From Treponema sp. (lineage in GTDB: Bacteria > Spirochaetota > Spirochaetia > Treponematales > Breznakiellaceae), in the NCBI GenBank assembly GCA_031259035.1, contig JAIRLZ010000028.1:1-11291 (forward strand): 11,291 bases of DNA, read 5' to 3'. Position numbers and translations under genes: made by a program. The notes below the pieces were generated by a model. The model was not told the origin of the DNA. It searched no databases and saw nothing but the letters and a program-made list of their open reading frames with translations. Positions 1 through 6,958 of the stretch are shown one piece after another (positions within the stretch are counted from its first letter, which is position 1; every line of letters begins with the position of its first letter).

Positions 1-1
1 C

Positions 2-474
2 GGCTTGACAGCAAGCGCCGAAAGCGCCCTGGACACGGCGAAGAACGAGACCATCCGCACCCCCGTGTCCACGGCGCGGTGCAGGGAGGCGTTTGACGCG
101 CTGTCCGCCTTCATGCGGGACATGAAGCGCCAGTATTTCCTCACCCCGCCGCTTGCCGAGGCCGATTATGCCGTGCTATCCGGTTGCGCCGGATAGCACG
201 GCACGAGTTGGGCATAAAAATCGTCTCCATTACCGGAAGCCCCAACGACCCGGTGAACAAGGGGTACCGCATCTGGCATTCGGTTGTCGCGCCCGGCGAA
301 ACGCCGCCAGCCAGCCCGGAGGATTTACGCAAATCGTTCTACACCCAGCGGAAAAAAGATGTGGTCCAGTTCGACTACGGCGACAGCGGGAAGACGGCAT
401 GGTTCGCCGTGCAGATAGAGAATGGCGGCAAGCATGGTCCGTGGGGGCCGCTTGTGTCGGCGCTGATACCGTAA
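2..474 (+). pseudogene. Broken hypothetical gene (fibronectin-like C-terminal type), 5' end outside window
   Basis: Two reading frames together look like one protein. Frame 2 runs from the left edge to a TAG at 194-196 and ends with a helical stretch and the segment KRQYFLTPPLAEADYAVL. Frame 1 then carries HELGIKIVSITGSP, GYRIWHSVVAPGETPPASP and, near the stop at 472-474, GPWGPLVSALIP. I recall this architecture as a recurrent hypothetical protein of roughly 200-240 residues in treponemes and Bacteroidetes: an alpha-helical N-terminal part, a linker, then a beta-rich domain ending in a 'GPWS/GPWG...ALIP' tail. Function is unknown. By comparison with that memory, the proline-rich linker of about 30-40 residues between the halves is missing, and a perfect palindrome sits exactly at the join and supplies the stop codon. 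I therefore call it a pseudogene. A two-gene arrangement is unlikely because the second half has no ribosome binding site. The family assignment is memory-based. Confidence 0.55.
170..202. repeat. Perfect 14-bp inverted repeat, 5-nt loop
   Basis: The arm GCCGTGCTATCCGG at 170-183 is repeated as its exact reverse complement at 189-202, separated by TTGCG. It lies at the break of the hypothetical gene and contains the TAG that ends the first frame. No T-run follows on either strand, so it does not look like a rho-independent terminator. It could be a small inserted palindromic element or a product of the deletion that fused the two halves. Confidence 0.85.
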
Positions 475-484
475 AAACGCGCGA

Positions 485-1029
485 TTTTTTATTCGCCGCG
501 CAATACAGCAATTTCCACTCCTCTTCCCCCAAGAGAAGGGAACAGGGCGACTCCGGCGCAAGCCGCGCCGCATCCGTCTTGTTCAGTGTCATTACCGCGA
601 TAATTGAGTGCATCAGGATAAACGACGTGGTTTTGCCTACGCTCCGTTCCCGCGGCTTCTCAATGACGCATCCGCTCTTCAGCGCGTAATGAAACCGCTC
701 TATTTTCCACCGCCGCATATAATACCCAACATACCCAACATACCCAACATACCCAACATACCCAACATACCCAACATACCCAACATACTCACATGCTCCT
801 TCGGGACTGCTTGCCAACTCGCTGGTAAGCGGAAACCATTCTATTTGGCCGGCTTTGCTTCCTTCAGGTAGATAACTTGCATATCTATACTATCCGGCAA
901 TGTTTTAACCGGATTAAGAATATGCGGCCGCTTTGCCGAATATGACGCATACCGTATCCGCAATACCGCCTCCCGCTCCGGCTGTCCCGGGGTATTCTTA
1001 CTTTAACCCTCCCCTGGCGCCGTTTCTTC
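485..1029 (-). pseudogene. IS4-type transposase remnant, C-terminal half, frameshifted
   Basis: Read on the minus strand from about 1029 down, the pieces are: RKKRRQGRVKVRIP in one frame, a shift near 990, then QPEREAVLRIRYASYSAKRP and NPVKTLPDSIDMQVIYLKEA in a second frame, a shift near 845 (AAATAG where AAAATAG is expected), then EWFPLTSELASSPEGACEYV in a third. The third frame continues as RRWKIERFHYALKSGCVIEK, KTTSFILMHSIIAV and LLGEEEWKLLYCAANKK. The YREK signature of IS4-family DDE transposases, Y-x2-R-x3-E-x6-K, is fully present: the Tyr codon is at 719-721 and the motif runs leftwards from there. The Glu of that motif is the last member of the catalytic triad. The N-terminal half with the two Asp residues is absent and no terminal inverted repeats were found, so the element is dead. 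It ends close to the hypothetical gene on one side and the aldolase pseudogene on the other. Confidence 0.85.
722..784. repeat. 9-bp tandem repeat, seven perfect copies (ATACCCAAC)
   Basis: Seven identical copies of ATACCCAAC run head to tail, followed by a degenerate partial copy (ATACTCAC) at 785-792. On the minus strand each unit encodes Tyr-Val-Gly in the frame of the transposase remnant, immediately ahead of the YREK Tyr. Transposases of this type have, as I recall, a single tyrosine-rich 'Y-x-G-Y-Y' stretch here, so the array is best read as an in-frame expansion by slippage. Perfect unit identity suggests recent expansion or recent copy-number change. Confidence 0.95.
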
Positions 1030-1030
1030 C

Positions 1031-1350
1031 GTGTCCGGGGCGACGTATCTATAAAAGATGGCAATGGCGATATATGGATAACCCCGCGGAAATTGACAAG
1101 GGCGATCTTGCGAGAGATTATATTGCCCGCGTAAAGCCTGACGGTACGACTGGGGGGCGGTACAAACCTTCCAGCGAGCTGCCGGTACACCGGTTTTCCT
1201 ATGAAAGGCGCCGCGTCTGCGGGCGATGTTGTATGCCCATCCGCCCGCGCTGGTCGCGTTCAGCATGGCGCGGAAAATCCCGGACGCCGGTATCCTCGCA
1301 AGCGCGCGCATTGAGATTGACGCCTGCCGCGTCGGCAATCCCGTCATTCA
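1031..1350 (+). pseudogene. Decayed internal fragment of class II aldolase gene
   Basis: This stretch is a copy of part of the intact aldolase gene at 2757-4052. Bases about 1047-1309 match about 2857-3119 with some 21 substitutions over roughly 262 aligned bases by my hand alignment. Two single-base losses break the frame, both in homopolymer runs: five C become four near 1081-1085, and four A become three near 1207. At 1302-1309 the match jumps from 3112-3119 to 3301-3308, a 189-bp in-frame deletion between two GCGCGCGC tracts. It removes the segment holding the third zinc ligand (ENHG) and the helices around it. Homology ends near 1350. The start codon region, the first roughly 28 codons and the whole second half are absent. 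The fragment ends about 16 bp from the stop codon of the convergent regulator gene. Confidence 0.93.
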
Positions 1351-1366
1351 GAGGCGGACGCCGCAA

Positions 1367-2377
1367 CTACCGTTTGCGGTATTCCGCTGGCGACATCCCT
1401 TCGTGTTTCTTGAAAAGTGTAAAAAAGTGGGTGTTGCCGGCGTAGCCTACTTCCTGGGCAATATCGGCTACCAGTCTGTTCGTAAAGTGAAGCATGGTTT
1501 TCGCCTTGTATATTCGCGCATTGGTAAGGTATTCCTTGGGAGCCTCGCCGATATGCTTCTTGAATTCATGGCAGAGGTGGTATTTGCTCATCGCAAAACG
1601 GCTCGCAAGATCGTTCAGGCTGATATGTTCCGCGCAGTGTTCTTCCAGATAGTCGCGGATGCGCAGAATTTTATCCGGGCATTCGCCCGCATCGCCAATG
1701 GGCATAGTTTGCATAATTTCAGTGAGGATATTGGTCAGTATGCAGGAGGTGAGGATCTCTTGGCTCGTATTGAGCGTGTACCGCGATGGCGCCAGCGGCG
1801 TCTTGTAAAGCTGTTCCAGTTGAGCGTATAGGACGCTTTCACGGGAAATGGTGAATTTAATGCCGTGGGCATGTTCTATTTGAGAAAAATAATCCGCCAT
1901 GGCAAAACCGTTAAAATGAATAATGTGATAGCCCCAGCCGAGATGTGACGCCGCGTGATAGTAGTGGGGCTTCCGGCAGTCAATGATAAAACCGTCGCCC
2001 GGTTGGAGTGTATAAGCTGTATTTTCATATTCAAGCCGCCCCTGCCCGAAAAAGGTCAGCGCGATGAGGTAGGAGTCTACGCCGCTTCGCCGCGTGTAAT
2101 GGCGGCTGGGGAAATTCGAGGAAACAAGCTGTTGCAGGTAGAAATATGATCGCCGCGCTATGACGCTGGGATAATATACGGGTTTAATGTGGATGACGCG
2201 GGACTCTGAAACATCGAATTCGCCTTGCATGACATTGGACCAATCGAGAATTTTCACGCCGTCGTCTTGGAGGGACAATGGCTCGCCGGTACAAAGCCGC
2301 GCCTCAATATGCCGCGCCGCTTCGGTAAATGTGGACGCGCCTTTAGAGCCGTCAATAAAAACGTTTGAAACTGTCAT
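1367..2377 (-). CDS. AraC-family transcriptional regulator, probably of rhamnose catabolism
   Basis: The protein has 336 residues. An N-terminal segment leads into a cupin-type sugar-binding domain (about residues 90-160, with GQGRLEYENTAYTLQPGDGF at 111-130 and KPHYYH at 136-141). The C-terminal AraC/XylS domain has two helix-turn-helix units: about 252-275 (ISLNDLASRFAMSKYHLCHE) and about 302-324 (VADIAQEVGYAGNTHFFTLF), closing with the usual GMSPAEYRK. Such proteins bind a sugar through the cupin and act on a nearby promoter. The ATG at 2375-2377 is chosen because GGAG (2384-2387 on the plus strand, read in reverse) lies six bases upstream. It is transcribed divergently from the aldolase-rhaA-rhaB run, the usual layout for a local activator, so rhamnose or rhamnulose is the likely effector. 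That effector is inferred from position only; a general sugar or pectin-fragment sensor is also possible. Confidence 0.93.
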   Translation of the reverse strand: MTVSNVFIDGSKGASTFTEAARHIEARLCTGEPLSLQDDGVKILDWSNVMQGEFDVSESRVIHIKPVYYPSVIARRSYFYLQQLVSSNFPSRHYTRRSGVDSYLIALTFFGQGRLEYENTAYTLQPGDGFIIDCRKPHYYHAASHLGWGYHIIHFNGFAMADYFSQIEHAHGIKFTISRESVLYAQLEQLYKTPLAPSRYTLNTSQEILTSCILTNILTEIMQTMPIGDAGECPDKILRIRDYLEEHCAEHISLNDLASRFAMSKYHLCHEFKKHIGEAPKEYLTNARIYKAKTMLHFTNRLVADIAQEVGYAGNTHFFTLFKKHEGMSPAEYRKR

Positions 2378-2756
2378 GGCAATCTCCGCAAAAAAGCTGA
2401 TTTTTTCAGCAATAAATGAAGTTTTAATCTATTAAATAGAATAGTATCATAATACAATCTTTCCATCAATGAAATCAATGAAATTTCAGAGATGTTGCGG
2501 TCTGTCAGGAGTTGTATATGGCGCGCAATGCGTTTGCAATGCGGTTTAAAGTCGGGTTGCGAAAAAGAATACAAAAAACGGCGCGATGAAGTCTGGACCG
2601 AACTCAAAGCGGATGCAAAACGGATTCAAGCGGACTCCGCAAGACGGGCGTTTCGGATTATTCAATGTATCTTGATCATAATGGATGTCAATTCTGATGA
2701 ATCGCCTGTCTGCGATCCGCTGGAAGAAATTCACATGGATTAAAAAGGACCTCACT
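2378..2756. promoter_or_regulatory. Divergent promoter region between araC-type regulator and aldolase
   Basis: This 379-bp gap separates two genes pointing away from each other, so it must hold both promoters and probably the regulator's operator. The part next to the regulator (about 2400-2460) is strongly AT-rich, with several TATAAT-like hexamers on both strands such as TAGAAT, TATCAT and CATAAT. I cannot assign a particular -35/-10 pair. On the aldolase side, AAGGA at 2745-2749 lies seven bases before the ATG. An 83-codon open frame (2492-2743) crosses the gap but has no recognisable domain or ribosome binding site; I treat it as spurious. Confidence 0.6.
2465..2482. repeat. Two tandem copies of ATCAATGAA in the divergent promoter region
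   Basis: The 9-bp word ATCAATGAA occurs twice without a gap, and is followed by the 8-bp palindrome GAAATTTC overlapping its end (2480-2487). It lies about 90 bp from the regulator start and about 275 bp from the aldolase start. AraC-type proteins commonly bind direct repeats, but their half-sites are usually longer and spaced by about two helical turns. An operator role is only a possibility. Confidence 0.35.
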
Positions 2757-4052
2757 ATGATTAACAGCGATTTTTTGCACCCTTCAGATCAATTGGTCAT
2801 GATCATGAAGCGCATCTATGAATACGGAATGACCACCATGTCCGGGGGCAATTTATCTATAAAAGATGATAATGGCGATATATGGATAACCCCCGCGGGA
2901 ATCGACAAGGGCGGTCTTGCGGGAGATGATATTGTCCGCGTAAAGCCTGACGGTACGACGGAGGGGCGGTACAAACCTTCCAGCGAGCTGCCGTTCCACC
3001 GGCTGGCCTATGAAAAGGCGCCGCGTCTGCGGGCGGTGTTGCATGCCCATCCGCCCGCGCTGGTCGCGTTCAGCATGGCGCGAAAAATCCCGGACGCCGG
3101 CATCCTTGCGAGCGCGCGCCATGTGTGCGGAAAAATAGGCATGGCGCGGTACGATTTGCCGGGAAGCGTCAGGTTGGGGGAAAAGATCGCGGCGGCGTTT
3201 GAACAGGGATGTGACGTGGTGATGCTGGAAAATCATGGGGTGGCGGTGGGAGCGGAAAGCATATACAAAGCTTTTTTACTGTTTGAAACCCTTGATTTCT
3301 GCGCGCGCATTGAGATTAACGCCCGCCGCGTCGGCAAGCCCGTCATTCAAAAAGATAAAGGCTTTAAATGCCGCGCCCCGGGCGGCCGGCAAACTGTTAT
3401 GAGGGAATTTGTTCCTGTCAGCCATAGCAACGAAGAAAAGGCGGCGCGGCGCGATATATGCGATCTGGTAAAACGCGCATACAGACAACGCCTTTTCACC
3501 GGCTCCCAAGGAACGGTTTCCCGGCGGTTGGGCGCCGGGTCGTGTGTGATAACGCCGGCGGCGGTTGACAGGGCGTATATCGCGCCTGAAGATGTGGCGC
3601 TCATTGACAACGGCATGAGGGAAGCCGGGAAGACGCCGGACGATTTGGCGCCGCTCCACGCCCTGATCTACGAGACGCAGCCCCATGTCAACGCTATTAT
3701 CACGGCCTGCCCTCCGAATCTTATGGCGTTTGCCGTTACGGGCGTGAAGTTTGATTCCAGAACCATACCGGAAAGCTACATACTGCTGCGAAATATGCCG
3801 AGGCTTCAGTTTGACGCGCTTTTTTCCCGGCGGGAAGAGGCCGCGAAAACGTTTGTCAAAGAAAATCCGGTCGCGCTGGTGGAAAACGGTTGTGTGATTG
3901 CCACGGGCGGCAGCCTCATCAATGCCTTTGACCGGCTTGAAGTTGGGGAATACAGCGCGAAGGCGATTGTCGCGTCCCGCGACGTGGGAGTCATTGCGGC
4001 GATCAATGACATGCAGACGGCTGAAATACATGAGGCGTTTCATCTTGATTAG
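2757..4052 (+). CDS. Two-domain class II aldolase, putative L-rhamnulose-1-phosphate aldolase with inactive second half
   Basis: The protein has 431 residues, about twice a normal FucA-like aldolase (about 215). The first half has the full active site: SGGNLS at 29-34, SSELPFH with the catalytic Glu77, zinc ligands His96 and His98 (HAHPPA) and His160 (ENHG). The second half (about 225-431) aligns with the first at an offset near 220, for example TACPPNLMAF against HAHPPALVAF. All four key positions are replaced: Leu297, Thr316, Cys318 and Gly378. So one active and one non-catalytic aldolase domain are fused. The family cleaves ketose-1-phosphates to DHAP and L-lactaldehyde. Rhamnulose-1-phosphate is inferred as substrate because rhaA and rhaB follow; sequence alone looks closer to fuculose-phosphate aldolase. 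The ATG at 2757 has AAGGA seven bases upstream; an in-frame ATG at 2685 has none. A decayed partial copy lies at 1031-1350. Confidence 0.9.
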   Translation: MINSDFLHPSDQLVMIMKRIYEYGMTTMSGGNLSIKDDNGDIWITPAGIDKGGLAGDDIVRVKPDGTTEGRYKPSSELPFHRLAYEKAPRLRAVLHAHPPALVAFSMARKIPDAGILASARHVCGKIGMARYDLPGSVRLGEKIAAAFEQGCDVVMLENHGVAVGAESIYKAFLLFETLDFCARIEINARRVGKPVIQKDKGFKCRAPGGRQTVMREFVPVSHSNEEKAARRDICDLVKRAYRQRLFTGSQGTVSRRLGAGSCVITPAAVDRAYIAPEDVALIDNGMREAGKTPDDLAPLHALIYETQPHVNAIITACPPNLMAFAVTGVKFDSRTIPESYILLRNMPRLQFDALFSRREEAAKTFVKENPVALVENGCVIATGGSLINAFDRLEVGEYSAKAIVASRDVGVIAAINDMQTAEIHEAFHLD

Positions 4053-4207
4053 CGTGAGTTCGGCTGCGCCCCGCGCTCGCGCCCGGACGTGCGGCTGACA
4101 GGCGTCGGGTCGTATCACCGGCAGGTGGATATATAAACGGCGCGGCACTGAGGCGCGGCGCATGACGCAAGAACACCGCCTCTGGCGGGCGGGCTGAAGG
4201 AGGGTTT

Positions 4208-5449
4208 ATGAACGTATTTGATCATGCCAAACAAAAGTATGAACAAGCCGGCGTTGACGTGGAACAAGCGATGGGCGTTCTCGCGGATGTTCCCATCAGC
4301 ATTCACTGCTGGCAAGGGGATGACGTCGCCGGATTCGAAGGCTTCGGCGAGGCGCTGTCCGGGGGCATTCAGGCCACGGGGAACTATCCGGGCAAAGCCC
4401 GGTCGCCGGAGGAGCTTATGGCGGATTTTGAAGAAGCCGCCCGGCTCATTCCCGGCAGAAAGCGCATCAACCTTCACGCAAGTTACGCGATAACCAAGGG
4501 CGAAAAGGTTGATCGGGACGCGCTGTCTCCAGAGCATTTCAAGGACTGGGTGGAATTCGCCCGGAAAAATCGTCTTGGCATAGATTTTAATCCGACCTTT
4601 TTCAGCCACCGCATGGTGAAAGACGGATGTACCTTATCCAGTCCTGACGCGGGGGTTCGGGAATTTTGGATACGGCACGGCAAAGCCTGCCGCCGCATCG
4701 CCGCGTGGATAGCGGAACAGCTTGGTTCGCCGGTACTGAACAACCTGTGGATACCCGACGGCTGCAAGGATATTCCCGCTGACCGGCGCGGCCCGCGGGA
4801 ACGGCTCAAACGCAGCCTTGACGCGATTTACGCGGAAAAATATCCGGGCGTGATTGATTCGGTGGAAAGCAAAGTGTTCGGCATTGGAGTGGAAGCCTAC
4901 ACCGTAGGCTCAAGCGAGTTCTACATCGCGTACGCCGCCACTCATCCGGGTGTTTATCCGTTGCTGGACAACGGGCATTACCACCCGACGGAAATGGTAA
5001 GCGACAAAATTCCCGCGCTCCTCCTGTTTTTCGACAAGCTGCCGCTTCATGTCACCAGGGGAGTGCGTTGGGATTCGGATCATGTGGTGATCTTTGAAGA
5101 TGAGATTCGTGAAATAGCGAAAGAAATAGTCCGCAACGACGCGCTTGACCGGGTTCTTATCGGCCTTGATTTCTTTGACGCTTCCATCAACCGGATCGCC
5201 GCGTGGGTCATCGGATGCCGGAGTATGCAAAAAGCCCTTCTCTACGCGCTGCTTCAACCGAACGGCCGTCTTAAAAAACTTCAGGATGAGGCGGGCTACA
5301 CCGGGCTTATGACGCTTCATGAAGAACTCAAAACCTATCCTTTTGGGGCGGTGTGGGAAGCCTATTGCGAGCGGGAGAACGTTCCCGCGGATAAATGGTT
5401 TGCCGAAGTGGAACGGTACGAACGGGACGTTCTCAGCAAACGGACGTGA
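4208..5449 (+). CDS. rhaA: L-rhamnose isomerase
   Basis: This cytoplasmic enzyme interconverts L-rhamnose and L-rhamnulose, the first step of the pathway. The protein has 413 residues, close to the 419 of the E. coli enzyme, and begins with the family-typical VPISIHCWQGDDVAGFE (28-44). All metal ligands known from the E. coli enzyme can be placed: Glu229, Asp254 and His257 (LLDNGHYHP), His281 (LHVTRGVRW), Asp289 and Asp291 (RWDSDHV), and Asp321 (GLDFFDAS). It should therefore be active. The start has AAGGAGGG at 4197-4204 only three to four bases upstream, tight but strong. It lies 155 bp after the aldolase and 11 bp before rhaB. The 155-bp gap is GC-rich, holds no gene, and contains a small CCGCC-TCT-GGCGG hairpin (4176-4188) ahead of the ribosome binding site. 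Whether rhaA also has its own promoter cannot be seen. Confidence 0.97.
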   Translation: MNVFDHAKQKYEQAGVDVEQAMGVLADVPISIHCWQGDDVAGFEGFGEALSGGIQATGNYPGKARSPEELMADFEEAARLIPGRKRINLHASYAITKGEKVDRDALSPEHFKDWVEFARKNRLGIDFNPTFFSHRMVKDGCTLSSPDAGVREFWIRHGKACRRIAAWIAEQLGSPVLNNLWIPDGCKDIPADRRGPRERLKRSLDAIYAEKYPGVIDSVESKVFGIGVEAYTVGSSEFYIAYAATHPGVYPLLDNGHYHPTEMVSDKIPALLLFFDKLPLHVTRGVRWDSDHVVIFEDEIREIAKEIVRNDALDRVLIGLDFFDASINRIAAWVIGCRSMQKALLYALLQPNGRLKKLQDEAGYTGLMTLHEELKTYPFGAVWEAYCERENVPADKWFAEVERYERDVLSKRT

Positions 5450-5460
5450 GGGATGCTGAC

Positions 5461-6864
5461 ATGCGGTACTACCTGGCTATTGATATAGGCGCTTCCAGCG
5501 GGCGGCATACGCTTGGTTCGGTTTCTGACGGGCGGATTGCCATTGAAGAAGTGTACCGCTTTCCCAATGGGATGCGGCGGGAAAACGGAAGCCTGCGCTG
5601 GGATACGGAGGCTCTTTTTCAGCATATTCTCGTGGGGATGAAAAAATGCAAAGAAAAGGGGAAAATTCCGCGCAGTGTTGGCATTGACACATGGGGCGTA
5701 GATTTTGCGCTTGTCGATGGACAAGGGCGCCTCATCGCTCCGGCGACCGCGTATCGGGACAACCGTACGGAAGGCATGGATCGGGAGGTCGAGCGGATCG
5801 TCTCTTTTGAAGAGTTGTATGGCGTTACAGGCATACAAAAGCAGCCTTTTAACACCATTTATCAGCTTATGGCGCTGAAAAAAAGAGAGCCGGAGCTGCT
5901 CGAAAAAGCGGCGCGCCTGCTTATGATCCCCGATTACTTCAACTTTCGTTTGACCGGCGTCGAATCCCATGAATATACGAATGCGACCACCACATCGCTT
6001 GTGGACGTGGCGGAGCGGGATTGGAGCCGCCCTCTCATTGAGCGGCTTGGTTTGCCCCAGCGCCTGTTTTCTCCCCTGTCCTCGCCCGGCGCCGTTATTG
6101 GAACGCTCGCCTCGCGCATACGGGAAGAAATAGGGTATGACTGCGCCGTCGTTCTGCCGGCCACCCACGACACAGGGAGCGCGTACCTTGCGGTTCCCGC
6201 TCAGAGAGATGACGCCATCTATCTTTCCAGCGGCACATGGAGTTTGATTGGCATTGAGACTCAATCGCCCATCATCAGCGCGGCCGCCAGAAAAGCGAAT
6301 TTTACCAATGAGGGAGGCTATGCGTTCCGCTACCGGTTCCTGAAAAACTGCATGGGGCTGTGGATTGTTCAGTCGATTAAACGGGAGTTGGGAGACGCCT
6401 ATTCTTTCGCGGACTTGCAAAGGGAAGCTGAGGCGCGCGGCGCGTACAACGCGAATGACAGCGCCTTTTCTTCCTGCATTGATGCAAACGCTCCGGAACT
6501 GCTCGCGCCGGAAAGCATGATAGACGCCGTAAGGAACCAATGCAAAGCGCGCGGTGTCGCTGTTCCGCAAACGGTGGGGGAGCTTATGCGGTGTGTGTAC
6601 CGGAGTCTCGCCCATTGTTACGCGGACGCCGCGCGGGAGATAGCGGACATCACCGGAAAAACGTATGGAGCGCTGCATATTGTCGGAGGAGGCGGCAAAG
6701 ACGGCTATCTGAATCGGCTTGCGGCGCGGGCGACCGGCATGACAGTGTACGCCGGGCCTGATGAGTGTACGGTGATCGGCAATCTCATCGCCCAGATGAT
6801 TGCGGCGCATGATTTTTCAGACGTTTCTTCCGCAAGAAAAGCTGTCGCGGAAAGTTTTCCTTAA
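5461..6864 (+). CDS. rhaB: Rhamnulokinase (FGGY carbohydrate kinase family)
   Basis: This enzyme phosphorylates L-rhamnulose to L-rhamnulose-1-phosphate with ATP. The protein has 467 residues (E. coli 489). Motifs in order: AIDIGASSGR (6-15, N-terminal phosphate-binding loop), GIDTWGVDFALVDG (74-87, family signature), PATHDTGSAY (233-242) with catalytic Asp237 at the same number as the E. coli enzyme, YLSSGTWSLIG (254-264), and IVGGGGKDGYLNRLAARATG (407-426), the C-terminal adenine-binding region. An in-frame ATG lies 22 codons upstream inside rhaA, but the ATG at 5461 fits the family start and has GAGGGA (5448-5453) seven bases ahead. That site overlaps the rhaA stop codon, so the two genes are very likely translationally coupled. 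No rho-independent terminator is evident after the stop. Confidence 0.97.
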   Translation: MRYYLAIDIGASSGRHTLGSVSDGRIAIEEVYRFPNGMRRENGSLRWDTEALFQHILVGMKKCKEKGKIPRSVGIDTWGVDFALVDGQGRLIAPATAYRDNRTEGMDREVERIVSFEELYGVTGIQKQPFNTIYQLMALKKREPELLEKAARLLMIPDYFNFRLTGVESHEYTNATTTSLVDVAERDWSRPLIERLGLPQRLFSPLSSPGAVIGTLASRIREEIGYDCAVVLPATHDTGSAYLAVPAQRDDAIYLSSGTWSLIGIETQSPIISAAARKANFTNEGGYAFRYRFLKNCMGLWIVQSIKRELGDAYSFADLQREAEARGAYNANDSAFSSCIDANAPELLAPESMIDAVRNQCKARGVAVPQTVGELMRCVYRSLAHCYADAAREIADITGKTYGALHIVGGGGKDGYLNRLAARATGMTVYAGPDECTVIGNLIAQMIAAHDFSDVSSARKAVAESFP

Positions 6865-6958
6865 AAAGGCGCCGCCCGCCCCGCTACCGGATCAACCATC
6901 AAGTCCATCGCCTCAAGGGGCGACGCGCCGAGGAGTATATCCTTGGGATATTGCGAAG
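6861..6958 (-). pseudogene. Probable remnant of a clan AA (retropepsin-like) aspartic protease, C-terminal end
   Basis: On the minus strand the segment QYPKDILLGASPLEAMDLMV followed by DPVAGR resembles, from memory, the C-terminal end of small bacterial clan AA aspartic proteases ('VLLG-x-x-P-L-E-x-M-D-L-x-V-D-P'). It reads on only as AAPF before stopping, and the stop overlaps the 3' end of rhaB. The upstream part of the open frame (to 7055) does not carry the D-T-G active-site triad, so only a tail is left. The match is short and could be misleading. Confidence 0.4.

Noticed and set aside
153..689. 178-codon plus-strand open frame across the left relics
   Set aside because: It crosses the hypothetical gene out of frame and runs antisense to the transposase remnant; the composition is Arg-rich and no motif is seen.
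722..784. Short regular repeat considered as a CRISPR array
   Set aside because: Units are 9 bp with no spacers; this is a simple tandem repeat in a transposase remnant.
1226..1831. 201-codon plus-strand open frame running from the aldolase relic into the regulator gene
   Set aside because: Only its first part (to about 1350) is aldolase-derived; the rest is antisense to the clear AraC-type gene.
2492..2743. 83-codon open frame in the divergent promoter region
   Set aside because: No ribosome binding site, no recognised domain, and it overlaps the region expected to hold promoters. It is charged enough to be a small protein, so conservation would be the deciding test.
2685..2756. Upstream in-frame start for the aldolase (ATG at 2685)
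   Set aside because: No ribosome binding site ahead of it; the ATG at 2757 has AAGGA at good spacing and matches the normal aldolase N-terminus.
3276..4163. Open frame of 295 codons on the minus strand opposite the aldolase
   Set aside because: Arg- and His-rich antisense shadow of the second aldolase domain, without ribosome binding site or motif.
5362..6810. Long open frame of 482 codons on the minus strand opposite rhaB
   Set aside because: It is an antisense shadow of rhaB in GC-rich DNA, with Arg/Pro/His-rich composition and no recognisable domain, while the plus strand encodes a complete kinase.
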